Numbered from the stretch's first letter, positions 1 through 5,491 are shown. The stretch: DNA of 9,721 nt from Thiotrichaceae bacterium (GCA_027008665.1 JALVEA010000276.1:1-9721), one strand, 5' to 3'. Notes: a model not told the origin generated them from the letters alone. Program-made: numbers and translations.

Positions 1-176
1 TTGCTTTTTTTGTCTTTTACTTTTTCAGAATCAATACCATTACTGAGCATAATGGAGAGCATATTATTCACATCATTCTCTGATAAATTGCTGTAAAGCT
101 CCATTTGACAGCCTGATAAAAGTAGCCCAAAGACAAAGGCTAATATTAGCTTAGCAACCTTATTTATACTTTTCAT
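1..176 (-). CDS. sctJ: SctJ, T3SS inner-membrane ring lipoprotein (5' part, cut by window edge)
   Basis: Only the first 58 codons are in the window; the gene continues off the left edge. SctJ (YscJ/PrgK/EscJ/HrcJ family) is a lipoprotein that forms the periplasmic-side ring of the T3SS basal body together with SctD. The start is ATG, followed by a lipoprotein signal peptide: a short basic end (M-K-S-I-N-K), a hydrophobic run and the lipobox L-S-G-C with the lipidated Cys at residue 23. Directly after the Cys the pattern Q-M-E-L-Y-S-N-L-S-E-N-D-V-N-N-M-L matches the family's first ring-building motif (C-x-V-x-L-Y-x-x-L-x-x-x-x-x-N-E-M-L). It is preceded by sctI with a 144-bp gap, and sctI-sctJ adjacency is the usual order. 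The ribosome site is weak. I am sure of the family; nothing can be said about the C-terminal membrane anchor. Confidence 0.88.
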   Translation of the reverse strand, partial: MKSINKVAKLILAFVFGLLLSGCQMELYSNLSENDVNNMLSIMLSNGIDSEKVKDKKS

Positions 177-243
177 TTTTGAACCCGTTCAGCTTTATTT
201 TGACTATCTTTTACTTCGATTGCGGGTATTATCAGCATATCTA

Positions 244-257
244 AAGGCTAAAGCCTT
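244..257. other. Small hairpin in the sctI-sctJ gap
   Basis: AAGGC and GCCTT arms around TAAA form a short near-palindrome inside the 144-bp gap between sctI and sctJ. No U-run follows on the minus strand, so it is not a terminator. It may be an mRNA stability or processing stem in the operon transcript. No further gene is visible in the gap. Confidence 0.3.
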
Positions 258-320
258 ATATTTTCCGACTACTGCAAAGAATGCTGATCTAAACGGCAGC
301 TCAGAAAAAATGATTACGAA

Positions 321-899
321 TCAACCAGAAGAACGGAATAGGGTTTTAAATCCTTGGCTTACTTGAGTAACCGCTGTACCAATGACTTTAATATGGCTCA
401 TTAACATTAGGTGAGAAATGGTTTTATTACTAAAATCATGCATCATCTCCATTGTTTTTCTTTGGTTTTCCTTCTGATCGGCTAATAACTCCTTATAGAT
501 AGACCTATCGTCGTTATGAATATCACTTGAGGTACGAACACTATCCCCATCTGTAATATTGCTTGAATATTGCGTTCTTACTACTTCATCTTTTGTTCCT
601 AAGGGTTTAAAAGCCTTAAATTCAAGATCTGTTGTTGAACGCCTAAGCTGTTTCATATTGCTGAGGACTTGCTGATAGTCAGAATCCATATTTTTCACTA
701 AACCAAGAATGCTTCTATCATTTTTAGGTGCATCCACTTCCTTATTGACCACCTCAAAAATAGGAGGTACTTTTGAATTTGCTCCTAATTCCAATTGAAA
801 TCGTAAGACATCCTCTTCCTCAGCCTTTTGGAGTGGATATTGTGCTGGTTGGATACTCCCTCCATGACTAAGGATCACTGGTACCGCATTTTCAAGCAT
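321..899 (-). CDS. sctI: SctI, T3SS inner-rod protein, enlarged
   Basis: The 192-aa product is read as the inner rod (SctI; YscI/HrpB2/PrgJ families), which links needle and export gate inside the basal body. The C-terminal 35 residues carry the family signature: a helix S-H-L-M-L-M-S-H-I-K followed by V-I-G-T-A-V-T-Q-V-S-Q-G-F-K-T-L, comparable with the YscI ending (I-A-K-T-A-G-R-M-S-Q-N-V-E-T-L). An N-terminal V-L-R-F-Q segment resembles the YscI I-M-R-F-D segment. Family members are usually about 80-140 aa, so this one is long; the extra length is a polar, Asp/Ser/Thr-rich middle. I choose ATG 899 because GGAG lies nine bases upstream; the frame is open to a GTG at 914. It lies between the TPR chaperone gene and sctJ, the expected place. 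The family call rests on the C-terminus, order and pattern, not on full-length similarity. Confidence 0.75.
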   Translation of the reverse strand: MLENAVPVILSHGGSIQPAQYPLQKAEEEDVLRFQLELGANSKVPPIFEVVNKEVDAPKNDRSILGLVKNMDSDYQQVLSNMKQLRRSTTDLEFKAFKPLGTKDEVVRTQYSSNITDGDSVRTSSDIHNDDRSIYKELLADQKENQRKTMEMMHDFSNKTISHLMLMSHIKVIGTAVTQVSQGFKTLFRSSG

Positions 900-979
900 T
901 TTTATTTTCTCCACAGTGTATTATCTATAGACATTCACTTATTAAAATTCATCTTGAGAACTGAAAAGCTAAAGTTTTC

Positions 980-1019
980 ACTCCTGTTATCAGGAAGTTA
1001 TTTATGTGAAAAACTATAG
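980..1019 (-). repeat. Intergenic repeat copy 2 (sctG-sctI gap)
   Basis: The second copy of the element at 1549-1590, located 42 bp beyond the sctG stop codon. In the minus-strand RNA it contains the stem CTTCCTG-ATAA-CAGGAG, with one mismatch or wobble. It abuts a 7-bp hairpin at 956-979 (GAGAACT/AGTTTTC, one G-U pair, 10-base loop). The hairpin sequence differs from that of copy 1 while size and position are kept. Confidence 0.65.
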
Positions 1020-1061
1020 GAAATGTATTCGATGGCAATTAATCTGCTAAGAAAATAAATA

Positions 1062-1445
1062 TTATTTTGCACTGACCAGATTCATTTCGCCAAGATAGAA
1101 GCTAGCAATGGCTCTATTATCAGCATTGCCTTTTTCTACAATTTCTTTAAATAATAAAAAAGCATCTTCTGATTGCCCCGATTCGCTAAGTGCAATGCCC
1201 AGAAATGTTTTTGCTGTCATATTATCAGGGTCTATCACTAATACATTATTCAATGTATGTATTGCTTCATCATATTGGTTTGCATAGATACGGGAGATAG
1301 CAACTCCAATCAATGTTGAAGGATGACTATTACTATTCATCTCAACACTATCCATAATCATCTGACCATCGTGAACATTCCCTTTTAAACAGGCTAAATA
1401 ACCAATTTGGGACAATAACTGAACTACATCACCACTAATTTTCAT
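1062..1445 (-). CDS. sctG: SctG-like TPR chaperone of the T3SS (HrpB1/YscG-type)
   Basis: The 127-aa helical protein contains about three tetratricopeptide-like repeats (roughly residues 10-45, 46-80 and 81-115). The second has the TPR look: Y-A-N-Q-Y-D-E-A-I-H-T-L-N-N-V-L-V-I-D-P-D-N, followed by A-K-T-F-L-G-I-A-L. This layout matches the small T3SS TPR chaperones of the HrpB1/HrpK and YscG/EscG families. In Ysc-type systems YscG, together with YscE, holds the needle subunit monomeric in the cytoplasm before export. A YscE-like gene and a probable needle gene lie just upstream, which supports the role. The start ATG 1445 is preceded by an AGAGA-type ribosome site; the frame is open further upstream only to a TTG at 1478. 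There is no signal peptide or membrane segment. It could also be a SycD-like translocator chaperone, but its position argues for SctG. Confidence 0.7.
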   Translation of the reverse strand: MKISGDVVQLLSQIGYLACLKGNVHDGQMIMDSVEMNSNSHPSTLIGVAISRIYANQYDEAIHTLNNVLVIDPDNMTAKTFLGIALSESGQSEDAFLLFKEIVEKGNADNRAIASFYLGEMNLVSAK

Positions 1446-1520
1446 ACGTTTCAATCTCTTTTTTTGTTTCAATTGCAAACTTTTTTAAACGTCTTTTCTA
1501 GAGATTTTCACCTGTAAAAC

Positions 1521-1545
1521 GTCCTAATTATTGAGGTTTTAGGAC
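1521..1545. other. Hairpin beside repeat copy 1
   Basis: GTCCTAA (1521-1527) and TTAGGAC (1539-1545) form a perfect 7-bp stem with an 11-base loop, between sctF and sctG. No U-tract follows in the minus direction, so a structural RNA role in the operon transcript is more likely than termination. Confidence 0.45.
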
Positions 1546-1548
1546 TAA

Positions 1549-1590
1549 ACTCCCGTTTCTATGGAAATTATTTATGTAAAAACTCTATAG
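1549..1590 (-). repeat. Intergenic repeat copy 1 (sctF-sctG gap)
   Basis: A 42-bp stretch that recurs, with few changes, at 980-1019. The best-kept core on the plus strand is GGAARTTATTTATGT, flanked by ACTCCYGTT on one side and an A-run plus CTATAG on the other. It starts 48 bp beyond the sctF stop codon. On the minus-strand transcript it contains a weak TTTCC/GGGAG stem, and a 7-bp perfect hairpin (1521-1545) follows 3 bases later. The second copy is organised the same way. Confidence 0.65.
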
Positions 1591-1622
1591 AGAAAGAACA
1601 AACATTTGTTCGCCCTTTCCCT
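1589..1622 (-). terminator. Bulged hairpin just after the needle gene, possible attenuator
   Basis: Seventeen bases beyond the sctF stop, the minus-strand RNA can fold an outer stem AGGGAAA/TTTCTCT (one G-U) and an inner stem GAACAAA/TTTGTTC, separated by a four-base bulge. A CTCTATAGAG palindrome followed by TTTTT comes directly after. The long stem and imperfect U-run suggest partial termination or protection of the mRNA 3' end, which would let the needle gene be expressed above downstream genes. This is inference from the fold only. Confidence 0.4.
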
Positions 1623-1638
1623 ATTTTTCTAGTTAAGC

Positions 1639-1878
1639 TTAAGCTCTAGCTGCTGCTTGAGATTCGGCATTAACAAGGGCATTGATATTTTGGGACATCG
1701 CTGTTTTGTTTTTTTCTGCAGCTGAATGTGCCATAAACTCCCTCTGCAATTTTCCGCTCTCAGACTGAAACTTCATTGTTTCTAGCTGATTAGCTTTTTG
1801 CTCGGCTATTAAATCAGCCATAGTGGTTGCACTACTTGCCCCGCCTGCTGCTCCGCCTGTACCTGTACCAGTTTGCAT
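1639..1878 (-). CDS. Probable T3SS needle/pilin subunit (SctF position)
   Basis: A 79-aa protein in the slot where sctF lies in Ysc-type operons, after the YscE-like gene and before the TPR chaperone gene. It has a very good ribosome site (AAGGAG, seven bases from ATG), fitting high expression. The first 18 residues are Gly/Thr/Ala/Ser low complexity. The rest is predicted helical and rich in Gln, Ala, Asn and Met (A-E-Q-K-A-N-Q-L-E-T-M-K-F-Q-S-E), ending in A-A-A-R-A. It has no signal peptide and no cysteine. It lacks the P-x-N-P helix-turn motif of YscF/PrgI/MxiH needles and looks more like the small Ala/Gln-rich pilins of plant-type systems (HrpE/HrpY). The needle call rests on size, composition, position and the flanking chaperone genes; an early secreted substrate is the alternative. 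Confidence 0.5.
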   Translation of the reverse strand: MQTGTGTGGAAGGASSATTMADLIAEQKANQLETMKFQSESGKLQREFMAHSAAEKNKTAMSQNINALVNAESQAAARA

Positions 1879-2006
1879 TGTATGATCTCCTTATAAGTTA
1901 CAATGATAAATATTCCCAATGTCATTAATGACATTAACGCAAGGAATTTTAAAATCGAGCTATCCAGCTCATTAATAATCGTGGTGCGCCACCACAAAAA
2001 ACTCAA
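1809..2006 (-). CDS. Possible small single-pass membrane protein between sctE and sctF
   Basis: A 65-codon frame fills the 124-bp gap between sctE and sctF. It starts with TTG, overlapping the sctE stop (T-TGA), which would allow coupled translation, and it runs past the sctF start in another frame for 70 bp. Residues 1-42 carry an aromatic/basic N-terminus (L-W-W-R) and one convincing membrane helix (S-I-L-K-F-L-A-L-M-S-L-M-T-L-G-I-F-I-I-V). Its C-terminal third merely shares DNA with the needle gene and is Gln-rich. It has no good ribosome site of its own, and its hydrophobic stretch includes an 18-bp palindrome, so it may be an accidental frame. No T3SS family is recognised. Confidence 0.3.
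   Translation of the reverse strand: MSFLWWRTTIINELDSSILKFLALMSLMTLGIFIIVTYKEIIQCKLVQVQAEQQAGQVVQPLWLI
1918..1935. other. 18-bp perfect palindrome in the sctE-sctF gap
   Basis: AATGTCATTAATGACATT reads the same on both strands. It lies 40 bp upstream of the needle-gene start and could be an operator for an internal promoter or an RNA stem ahead of sctF. No matching promoter hexamers were found with confidence. Confidence 0.4.
1981..1995. other. Tight GC-rich hairpin after sctE
   Basis: GTGGTG-CGC-CACCAC is a 6-bp perfect stem with a 3-base loop, 8 bp beyond the sctE stop in the minus direction. On the minus strand the T-run lies before the stem, so it is not a terminator for the operon. It may protect or pause the transcript upstream of the needle gene. 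Confidence 0.4.
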
Positions 2007-2200
2007 TATTGCTCAACTATTTTGATGCTTGCTTCTAACGCTTGTAATAATTTACTAATTTTCTCATATTCATCAGGTACTAGACCTTGATTCAATTCAT
2101 TACGAGCCTCTGCGCTTGTATTTCTTAATTTAAGCAGTACACTTTTTTTATATTCGCCTGTTGTATCTTCTTGCAGCTCTCGCTCAATATCTAGCATCAT
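2003..2200 (-). CDS. sctE: SctE, YscE-like needle co-chaperone
   Basis: A 65-aa, all-helical, soluble protein without Cys or signal peptide. It matches the YscE/SsaE/EscE family in length (YscE is 66 aa) and in pattern: an N-terminal helix, a middle L-N-Q-G-L-V-P-D-E-Y-E-K, then K-L-L-Q-A-L-E-A-S-I-K-I-V. This parallels the YscE ending (Y-Q-x-W-x-R-E-S-K-A-L-E-S-A-I-A-I-I). In known systems the family forms a helical hairpin that, with the SctG TPR protein, binds the needle subunit and keeps it from polymerising in the cytoplasm. The start codon overlaps the sctD stop by four bases (ATGA), so translation is probably coupled; a second ATG follows at once. Position directly after sctD is the usual order in Ysc and SPI-2 systems. 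Confidence 0.75.
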   Translation of the reverse strand: MMLDIERELQEDTTGEYKKSVLLKLRNTSAEARNELNQGLVPDEYEKISKLLQALEASIKIVEQY

Positions 2201-3471
2201 TTTGAATCACCTTTTTTTCCAAAATATATGGGTATTTCCATACCCTCATGTTGCAGTAGAATTTTATCTACCATTATCTTTTTAAGATAATAGCCTTCGC
2301 CTAAATGTGCGCCTTCTAAATACTTATTCCCATCTTTTGAAACGATAAACGGTATCTCTCCGATACTGACACTCCTTAAAGAAAGCTTAAATTCTTTTGT
2401 TTCAGCAACAGAAAAATCTTCCACTACTTGCCAATATCCATCCACAGGCCTTATGATTTGATTCAATAGCTTATGCCATTGTTTGATCTGTGCTTGCGTT
2501 GGTTTACCCGAAACAATAAATTGATTATCTTTTTGGCGTAGATTTATTTGTTCTGATAAATCTTGTTTTTGGAGTGCTCCTTTTAATAGCTCTAAAATAG
2601 GTTTAATTTGCACATCATTTATAACCTCAATACCTTCTATATCTTCTAAAATATTACTTTTTAGCTTTATCCAATTTGCTTGGCTTTGTATGTAGCCTGA
2701 TGCATAAAGTACACCATTACCTTTTGAGGAAAAGTGAATCAGCTCTTCACCTAATGTTTGAGCAATTAATAAAGCATTATTCTCAATATTGGAGGTAACC
2801 CAAATATTATGTGTAATATCTCCTCTGATGCGTAAAATGTTCCTGATTAAACGCTGTTTTTGTTCATTGGTTTTAACATAGCCACTTACTTTTATCCGCC
2901 CAGAAGGCGTTTTAGAAACGACAATATCAGATACATCTGCATCACCAATGGCACTATAAACTTGCTGTTCTACTGTATCTTTCAATCCAAATAAACTAAA
3001 CAACCCTCCTTCATTACGACTAAAATACTGCACATTAGCAACAATTAATAAGGCAAGCCCTAACCAAAAAAGCAATTTCTTCCATCCACTGTTTTTAGGT
3101 GAACCTCCTTCTAAAGCTAATGGATACCGTTTACCTTCTGCATCGACTCTTGGCCATTGTCCACTACCATCACCAATCGCAAAACCTACTTTACCAATGG
3201 TCACTAACTGATAAGGCAGTAAAGTTGCATCATGTAAACCAATATCTTTACCTTCAATATAGACAGGCTGAGCCAAAGGACGTAAACGTATTTTATTGTT
3301 AGACAGCACTAATTTAATATGCCTGTCAGCAACATCTTCGTTATTAAAAATAACATTACAAGTCGCTGATTTTCCTACTACAACAGGGACATTGGGTTCA
3401 AGTACTATTTGAGCTCCAGTATTCTCTCCTGATAAAACTCGCAGAGAATAACGCTTGTCTTTCGTTGCCAT
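2197..3471 (-). CDS. sctD: SctD, T3SS inner-membrane ring protein with FHA domain
   Basis: The 424-aa protein has the full SctD (YscD/EscD/HrpQ) architecture. Residues 1-105 form a cytoplasmic FHA-like domain (G-E-N-T-G-A...V-V-V-G-K-S...V-A-D-R-H-I-K-L). One membrane helix lies at about 132-150 after a W-K-K anchor. A long periplasmic part has repeated ring-building (BON-like) modules, for example D-I-V-V-S-K-T-P-S-G-R-I-K-V-S-G-Y-V and G-V-L-Y-A-S-G-Y-I. There is no N-terminal signal peptide, as expected. SctD and the lipoprotein SctJ make the two concentric inner rings, and SctD contacts the secretin neck outside. The ribosome site AAGGA precedes the ATG. Length is normal for the family (about 400-430). 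It is followed by sctE with a 4-bp overlap; a 112-bp gap separates it from the secretin gene upstream. Confidence 0.88.
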   Translation of the reverse strand: MATKDKRYSLRVLSGENTGAQIVLEPNVPVVVGKSATCNVIFNNEDVADRHIKLVLSNNKIRLRPLAQPVYIEGKDIGLHDATLLPYQLVTIGKVGFAIGDGSGQWPRVDAEGKRYPLALEGGSPKNSGWKKLLFWLGLALLIVANVQYFSRNEGGLFSLFGLKDTVEQQVYSAIGDADVSDIVVSKTPSGRIKVSGYVKTNEQKQRLIRNILRIRGDITHNIWVTSNIENNALLIAQTLGEELIHFSSKGNGVLYASGYIQSQANWIKLKSNILEDIEGIEVINDVQIKPILELLKGALQKQDLSEQINLRQKDNQFIVSGKPTQAQIKQWHKLLNQIIRPVDGYWQVVEDFSVAETKEFKLSLRSVSIGEIPFIVSKDGNKYLEGAHLGEGYYLKKIMVDKILLQHEGMEIPIYFGKKGDSK

Positions 3472-3583
3472 TGTTTATATATCCTTTTGCAATTTTATTA
3501 AAAAAGCATGTTAATTGATGGATGGTATTTCCTGACGAGAGGCATTTATAAAACGCTTATAATAAAGCCATAAATAATTAATA

Positions 3584-4276
3584 TTACTTTGAAAAATCGC
3601 TGAGCCAACGTGATATTTCAGCGTCATCTGCAACTACTGAAACACCTCTATCCACATCAATTAAATCTAAGTTTTTGCTTTTATTAAGGTGACTTGGCAT
3701 GGTCGAGCTAAAGGTGGGAATACCATTTTTATCAATCCATTTATAAATGCGAGGTTTGGAAGGTTTTTTATCAATCACATTTGCCATCTTTAAGACAGTG
3801 CTAACGAAACGTTCAGGACCTTTGAAATAAACCGTATTATCATGCTCTGATTCCTTCCAATAAAAGTGATCATCTAAAATACCTAATTGACGCAAGGATT
3901 GGGCAAATTCTTTGGTCGTGTGATATTTGAGATTAATAGAACCCGTTTGGATTTGGTCTTTTGGGGAGATGTAAAGTACATCACCATCGTAGTACCAGAT
4001 TAAACCATGTGCTTTAACTAATTCTTCAAAGATGGTTTTTGCTGTTTTTTCTTTAAACTGTAGACTCACCACATCTTTTACCTTTTCATCTACAGAGATT
4101 TGTGTATTTTGCGATGCGGCCAATGTTTCCAACAAAGAAGCTAGTGGCTCTTGATCTGAAAAGTGGCTATATACCTTATTGCTCCAAGGAAGCTCTGCAG
4201 CTGATAAATTAATAGAAAACAGCGTTGAAAATAGAGCTATGCAAATAAAGTGTCGTCTTTTACGATATAAATTCAT
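3584..4276 (-). CDS. SctC N-terminal (N0-N1) secretin fragment with DUF4124-like tail
   Basis: The 230-aa exported protein has a signal peptide (residues 1-26, ending S-A-A) and then the N0 and N1 domains of a T3SS secretin. The stretch L-I-W-Y-Y-D-G-D-V-L-Y-I (about 92-103) is nearly the YscC sequence V-W-Y-Y-D-G-N-V-L-Y-I. R-Q-L-G-I-L-D-D-H-F-Y-W and V-Y-F-K-G-P-E-R-F-V match the second domain. Full SctC proteins are 500-700 aa; the secretin beta-barrel domain is absent here, and only 112 bp separate the stop from sctD. Residues 177-194 (I-Y-K-W-I-D-K-N-G-I-P-T-F-S-S) look like a DUF4124 motif. Rhizobial systems split SctC into RhcC1 (NolW, about this length) and RhcC2, so this may be an RhcC1-type half. 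I choose ATG 4276 because AAGGG lies just upstream; an ATG at 4300 is also in frame. It is probably the first gene of the operon. Confidence 0.8.
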   Translation of the reverse strand: MNLYRKRRHFICIALFSTLFSINLSAAELPWSNKVYSHFSDQEPLASLLETLAASQNTQISVDEKVKDVVSLQFKEKTAKTIFEELVKAHGLIWYYDGDVLYISPKDQIQTGSINLKYHTTKEFAQSLRQLGILDDHFYWKESEHDNTVYFKGPERFVSTVLKMANVIDKKPSKPRIYKWIDKNGIPTFSSTMPSHLNKSKNLDLIDVDRGVSVVADDAEISRWLSDFSK

Positions 4277-4328
4277 TGTATTTTTCCCTTTTTGTATCAT
4301 CCATTACTAACTTTTTGCTGGAATTTAA

Positions 4329-4357
4329 AGAATAATAATCCAACAGAAAGCTGTAAA
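4329..4357 (-). promoter_or_regulatory. Candidate promoter of the T3SS operon
   Basis: On the minus strand TTTACA (-35, positions 4357-4352) and TATTCT (-10, 4334-4329) are separated by 17 bp. Transcription would start near 4322 and give a leader of about 45 bases before the secretin-fragment gene. No Hrp box or PIP box was found. Matches are 5/6 and 4/6 to the sigma-70 consensus, so this is a plausible but unproven site. Confidence 0.35.
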
Positions 4358-4456
4358 ATTGCATAGAAGTGCTCAAAGGGGAAAAGCTTGCTAGATAGGT
4401 TTATGAATAACGATGATGGATGGTTTTAGTGAAAGGGAGAATCGCATATATGGTTA

Positions 4457-4487
4457 GGAGGTGAAGTAAAACTTTGCTACCCCCTAG
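4457..4487. other. Hairpin enclosing a consensus Shine-Dalgarno sequence
   Basis: The plus strand has AGGAGGTGA, close to a full anti-16S match, but no convincing gene follows; the only nearby start is a TTG giving a 27-codon frame that runs into the terminator. AGGAGGT can pair with ACCCCCT (one mismatch) around an inner AAGT/ACTT stem. On the minus strand the same DNA reads CACCTCC, an anti-Shine-Dalgarno motif as found in some small RNAs. The remainder of the 4277-4730 gap shows no gene. Confidence 0.25.
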
Positions 4488-4513
4488 AGATTGTGGAAAT
4501 AATATAACCGACA

Positions 4514-4549
4514 AAAAAACACCCCACAATGAATTGCAGGGTGTTTTTT
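4514..4549. terminator. Bidirectional rho-independent terminator
   Basis: AAAAAACACCC and GGGTGTTTTTT form an 11-bp perfect stem, with the loop itself containing CAAT/ATTG. A-runs and U-runs lie on the outer sides in both directions. It sits about 180 bp downstream of the 125-aa precursor gene (minus strand) and 157 bp upstream of the candidate T3SS -35 box. It therefore insulates the T3SS operon from the peptide cluster. Confidence 0.85.
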
Positions 4550-4730
4550 AGATTTGAATGATAAATAAACAGAAGATCGTAATAAGTCTCACAAAATAAA
4601 CGAGAGAAATATTAGATTTATTGTGTCCTTCTACTTAAAAGCAACAAAACTCAAGAGGGTATCAAAAAATAGGCTAGATTTTGTTGAGATTTTATTACCC
4701 ACAATCTACATCATTCCAGTTCACCATGTT

Positions 4731-5108
4731 TTAATAACCATAAGCGATAGACCAGGAAATAGAATAACCAGGACCACTTCTACTACCATGAAGCGTATGG
4801 ACGACATGACCCGTGGCTGATGCATTAGTATTTGCCGATGTAGTTCCACTTTTATCACAACAAGAGGTAGCTACTGCTATAGCAACACCATAATTAGCAT
4901 GTTCATTTGCATGTGTGAGGGTATTTGTTCGTGTCGATGTTATATCACCTGTTGATAAAGCGTATGCATGTGCTGTTGCTGTTCCTCCAGCTGTAATTTT
5001 ATCCATTTCACTTTCTGAAAGTTCAAAAGATACTAATGGATCTGCCTTTGTTATTTGTATAGCTGTTAGTAATGCAATTGATATCCCTGTTACTATTATA
5101 TGTTTCAT
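4731..5108 (-). CDS. Small exported precursor with double-glycine-type leader (125 aa)
   Basis: The 125-aa product starts with a Sec signal peptide (residues 1-22, ending T-K-A), then a short acidic segment with F-E-L-S-E-S-E-M-D-K-I-T-A-G-G (28-42), and then a mature part of about 84 residues. The second motif has the shape of bacteriocin/C39-type double-glycine leaders and is shared with the divergent 94-aa precursor. The mature part alternates small or polar residues in beta-strand fashion (G-T-A-T-A-H-A-Y-A-L-S, then T-S-T-R-T-N-T-L-T-H-A), has a Cys pair (83-84), and ends in G-Y-S-I-S-W-S-I-A-Y-G-Y. I expect a C39-processed, surface-exposed or amyloid-like protein; its function is not known to me. 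It is divergent from the 94-aa gene over a 383-bp AT-rich control region. An AAAGGA site lies somewhat far (12 bases) from the ATG. Confidence 0.7.
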   Translation of the reverse strand: MKHIIVTGISIALLTAIQITKADPLVSFELSESEMDKITAGGTATAHAYALSTGDITSTRTNTLTHANEHANYGVAIAVATSCCDKSGTTSANTNASATGHVVHTLHGSRSGPGYSISWSIAYGY

Positions 5109-5491
5109 AGTGTGTATTTATCCTTTAAATATTTATAGTGTATTAAAAAAACAAAAAACATAGTAAATGATTAGTTTTTATCTAGAATATGTATAAAAAA
5201 TAAAAAATACAATAATCTATTAGTCGTATTGTCTACTTATTGGTTCTTATATTAAATTTAATCACTAATCCTTTGGTAGTAATTTTATCAGAGTGTCTAG
5301 TTATTTAGTTTTAATAGTAATGCTAAATAGTTAAAAGAGTTATTCTTTTGTTTGTCAATCTAATTTCATATTGTTATTTCTTTTATCTAACGTAATAATT
5401 CATCTCGTTCACTCTAAGAAAATTAGTGTGACATTTTGCATTTCTATTTAAGTTTAATAGATTTTTTATTTTATAATAAAGGGAATTAATT
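5109..5491. promoter_or_regulatory. AT-rich divergent control region between the two precursor genes
   Basis: 383 bp without a gene, very AT-rich with many A- and T-tracts, separating two divergent small-precursor genes. It must hold both promoters. An inverted repeat TATTTAG (5302-5308) / CTAAATA (5323-5329) lies mid-region and could be an operator for the LuxR-type regulator. TATAAT at 5472-5477 is only 14 bp before the 94-aa start and so is an unlikely -10 box. I could not assign promoters with confidence. Confidence 0.45.

Noticed and set aside
828..1019. Plus-strand open frame of 63 codons overlapping sctI
   Set aside because: Antisense to the conserved start of sctI and to the structured gap; no ribosome site, no recognisable protein.
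3099..3302. Plus-strand open frame of 67 codons inside sctD
   Set aside because: Lies antisense to the FHA domain of a secure gene; composition (Leu/His/Tyr/Gln-rich) is that of a shadow frame.
4623..4820. Plus-strand open frame of 65 codons overlapping the 125-aa precursor gene
   Set aside because: It is antisense to the C-terminus of the precursor, which has a signal peptide and leader motif; this frame has neither.
4915..5163. Plus-strand open frame of 82 codons with hydrophobic segments
   Set aside because: Antisense to the signal peptide and Ala/Thr-rich part of the precursor, which explains its hydrophobic look; no ribosome site.
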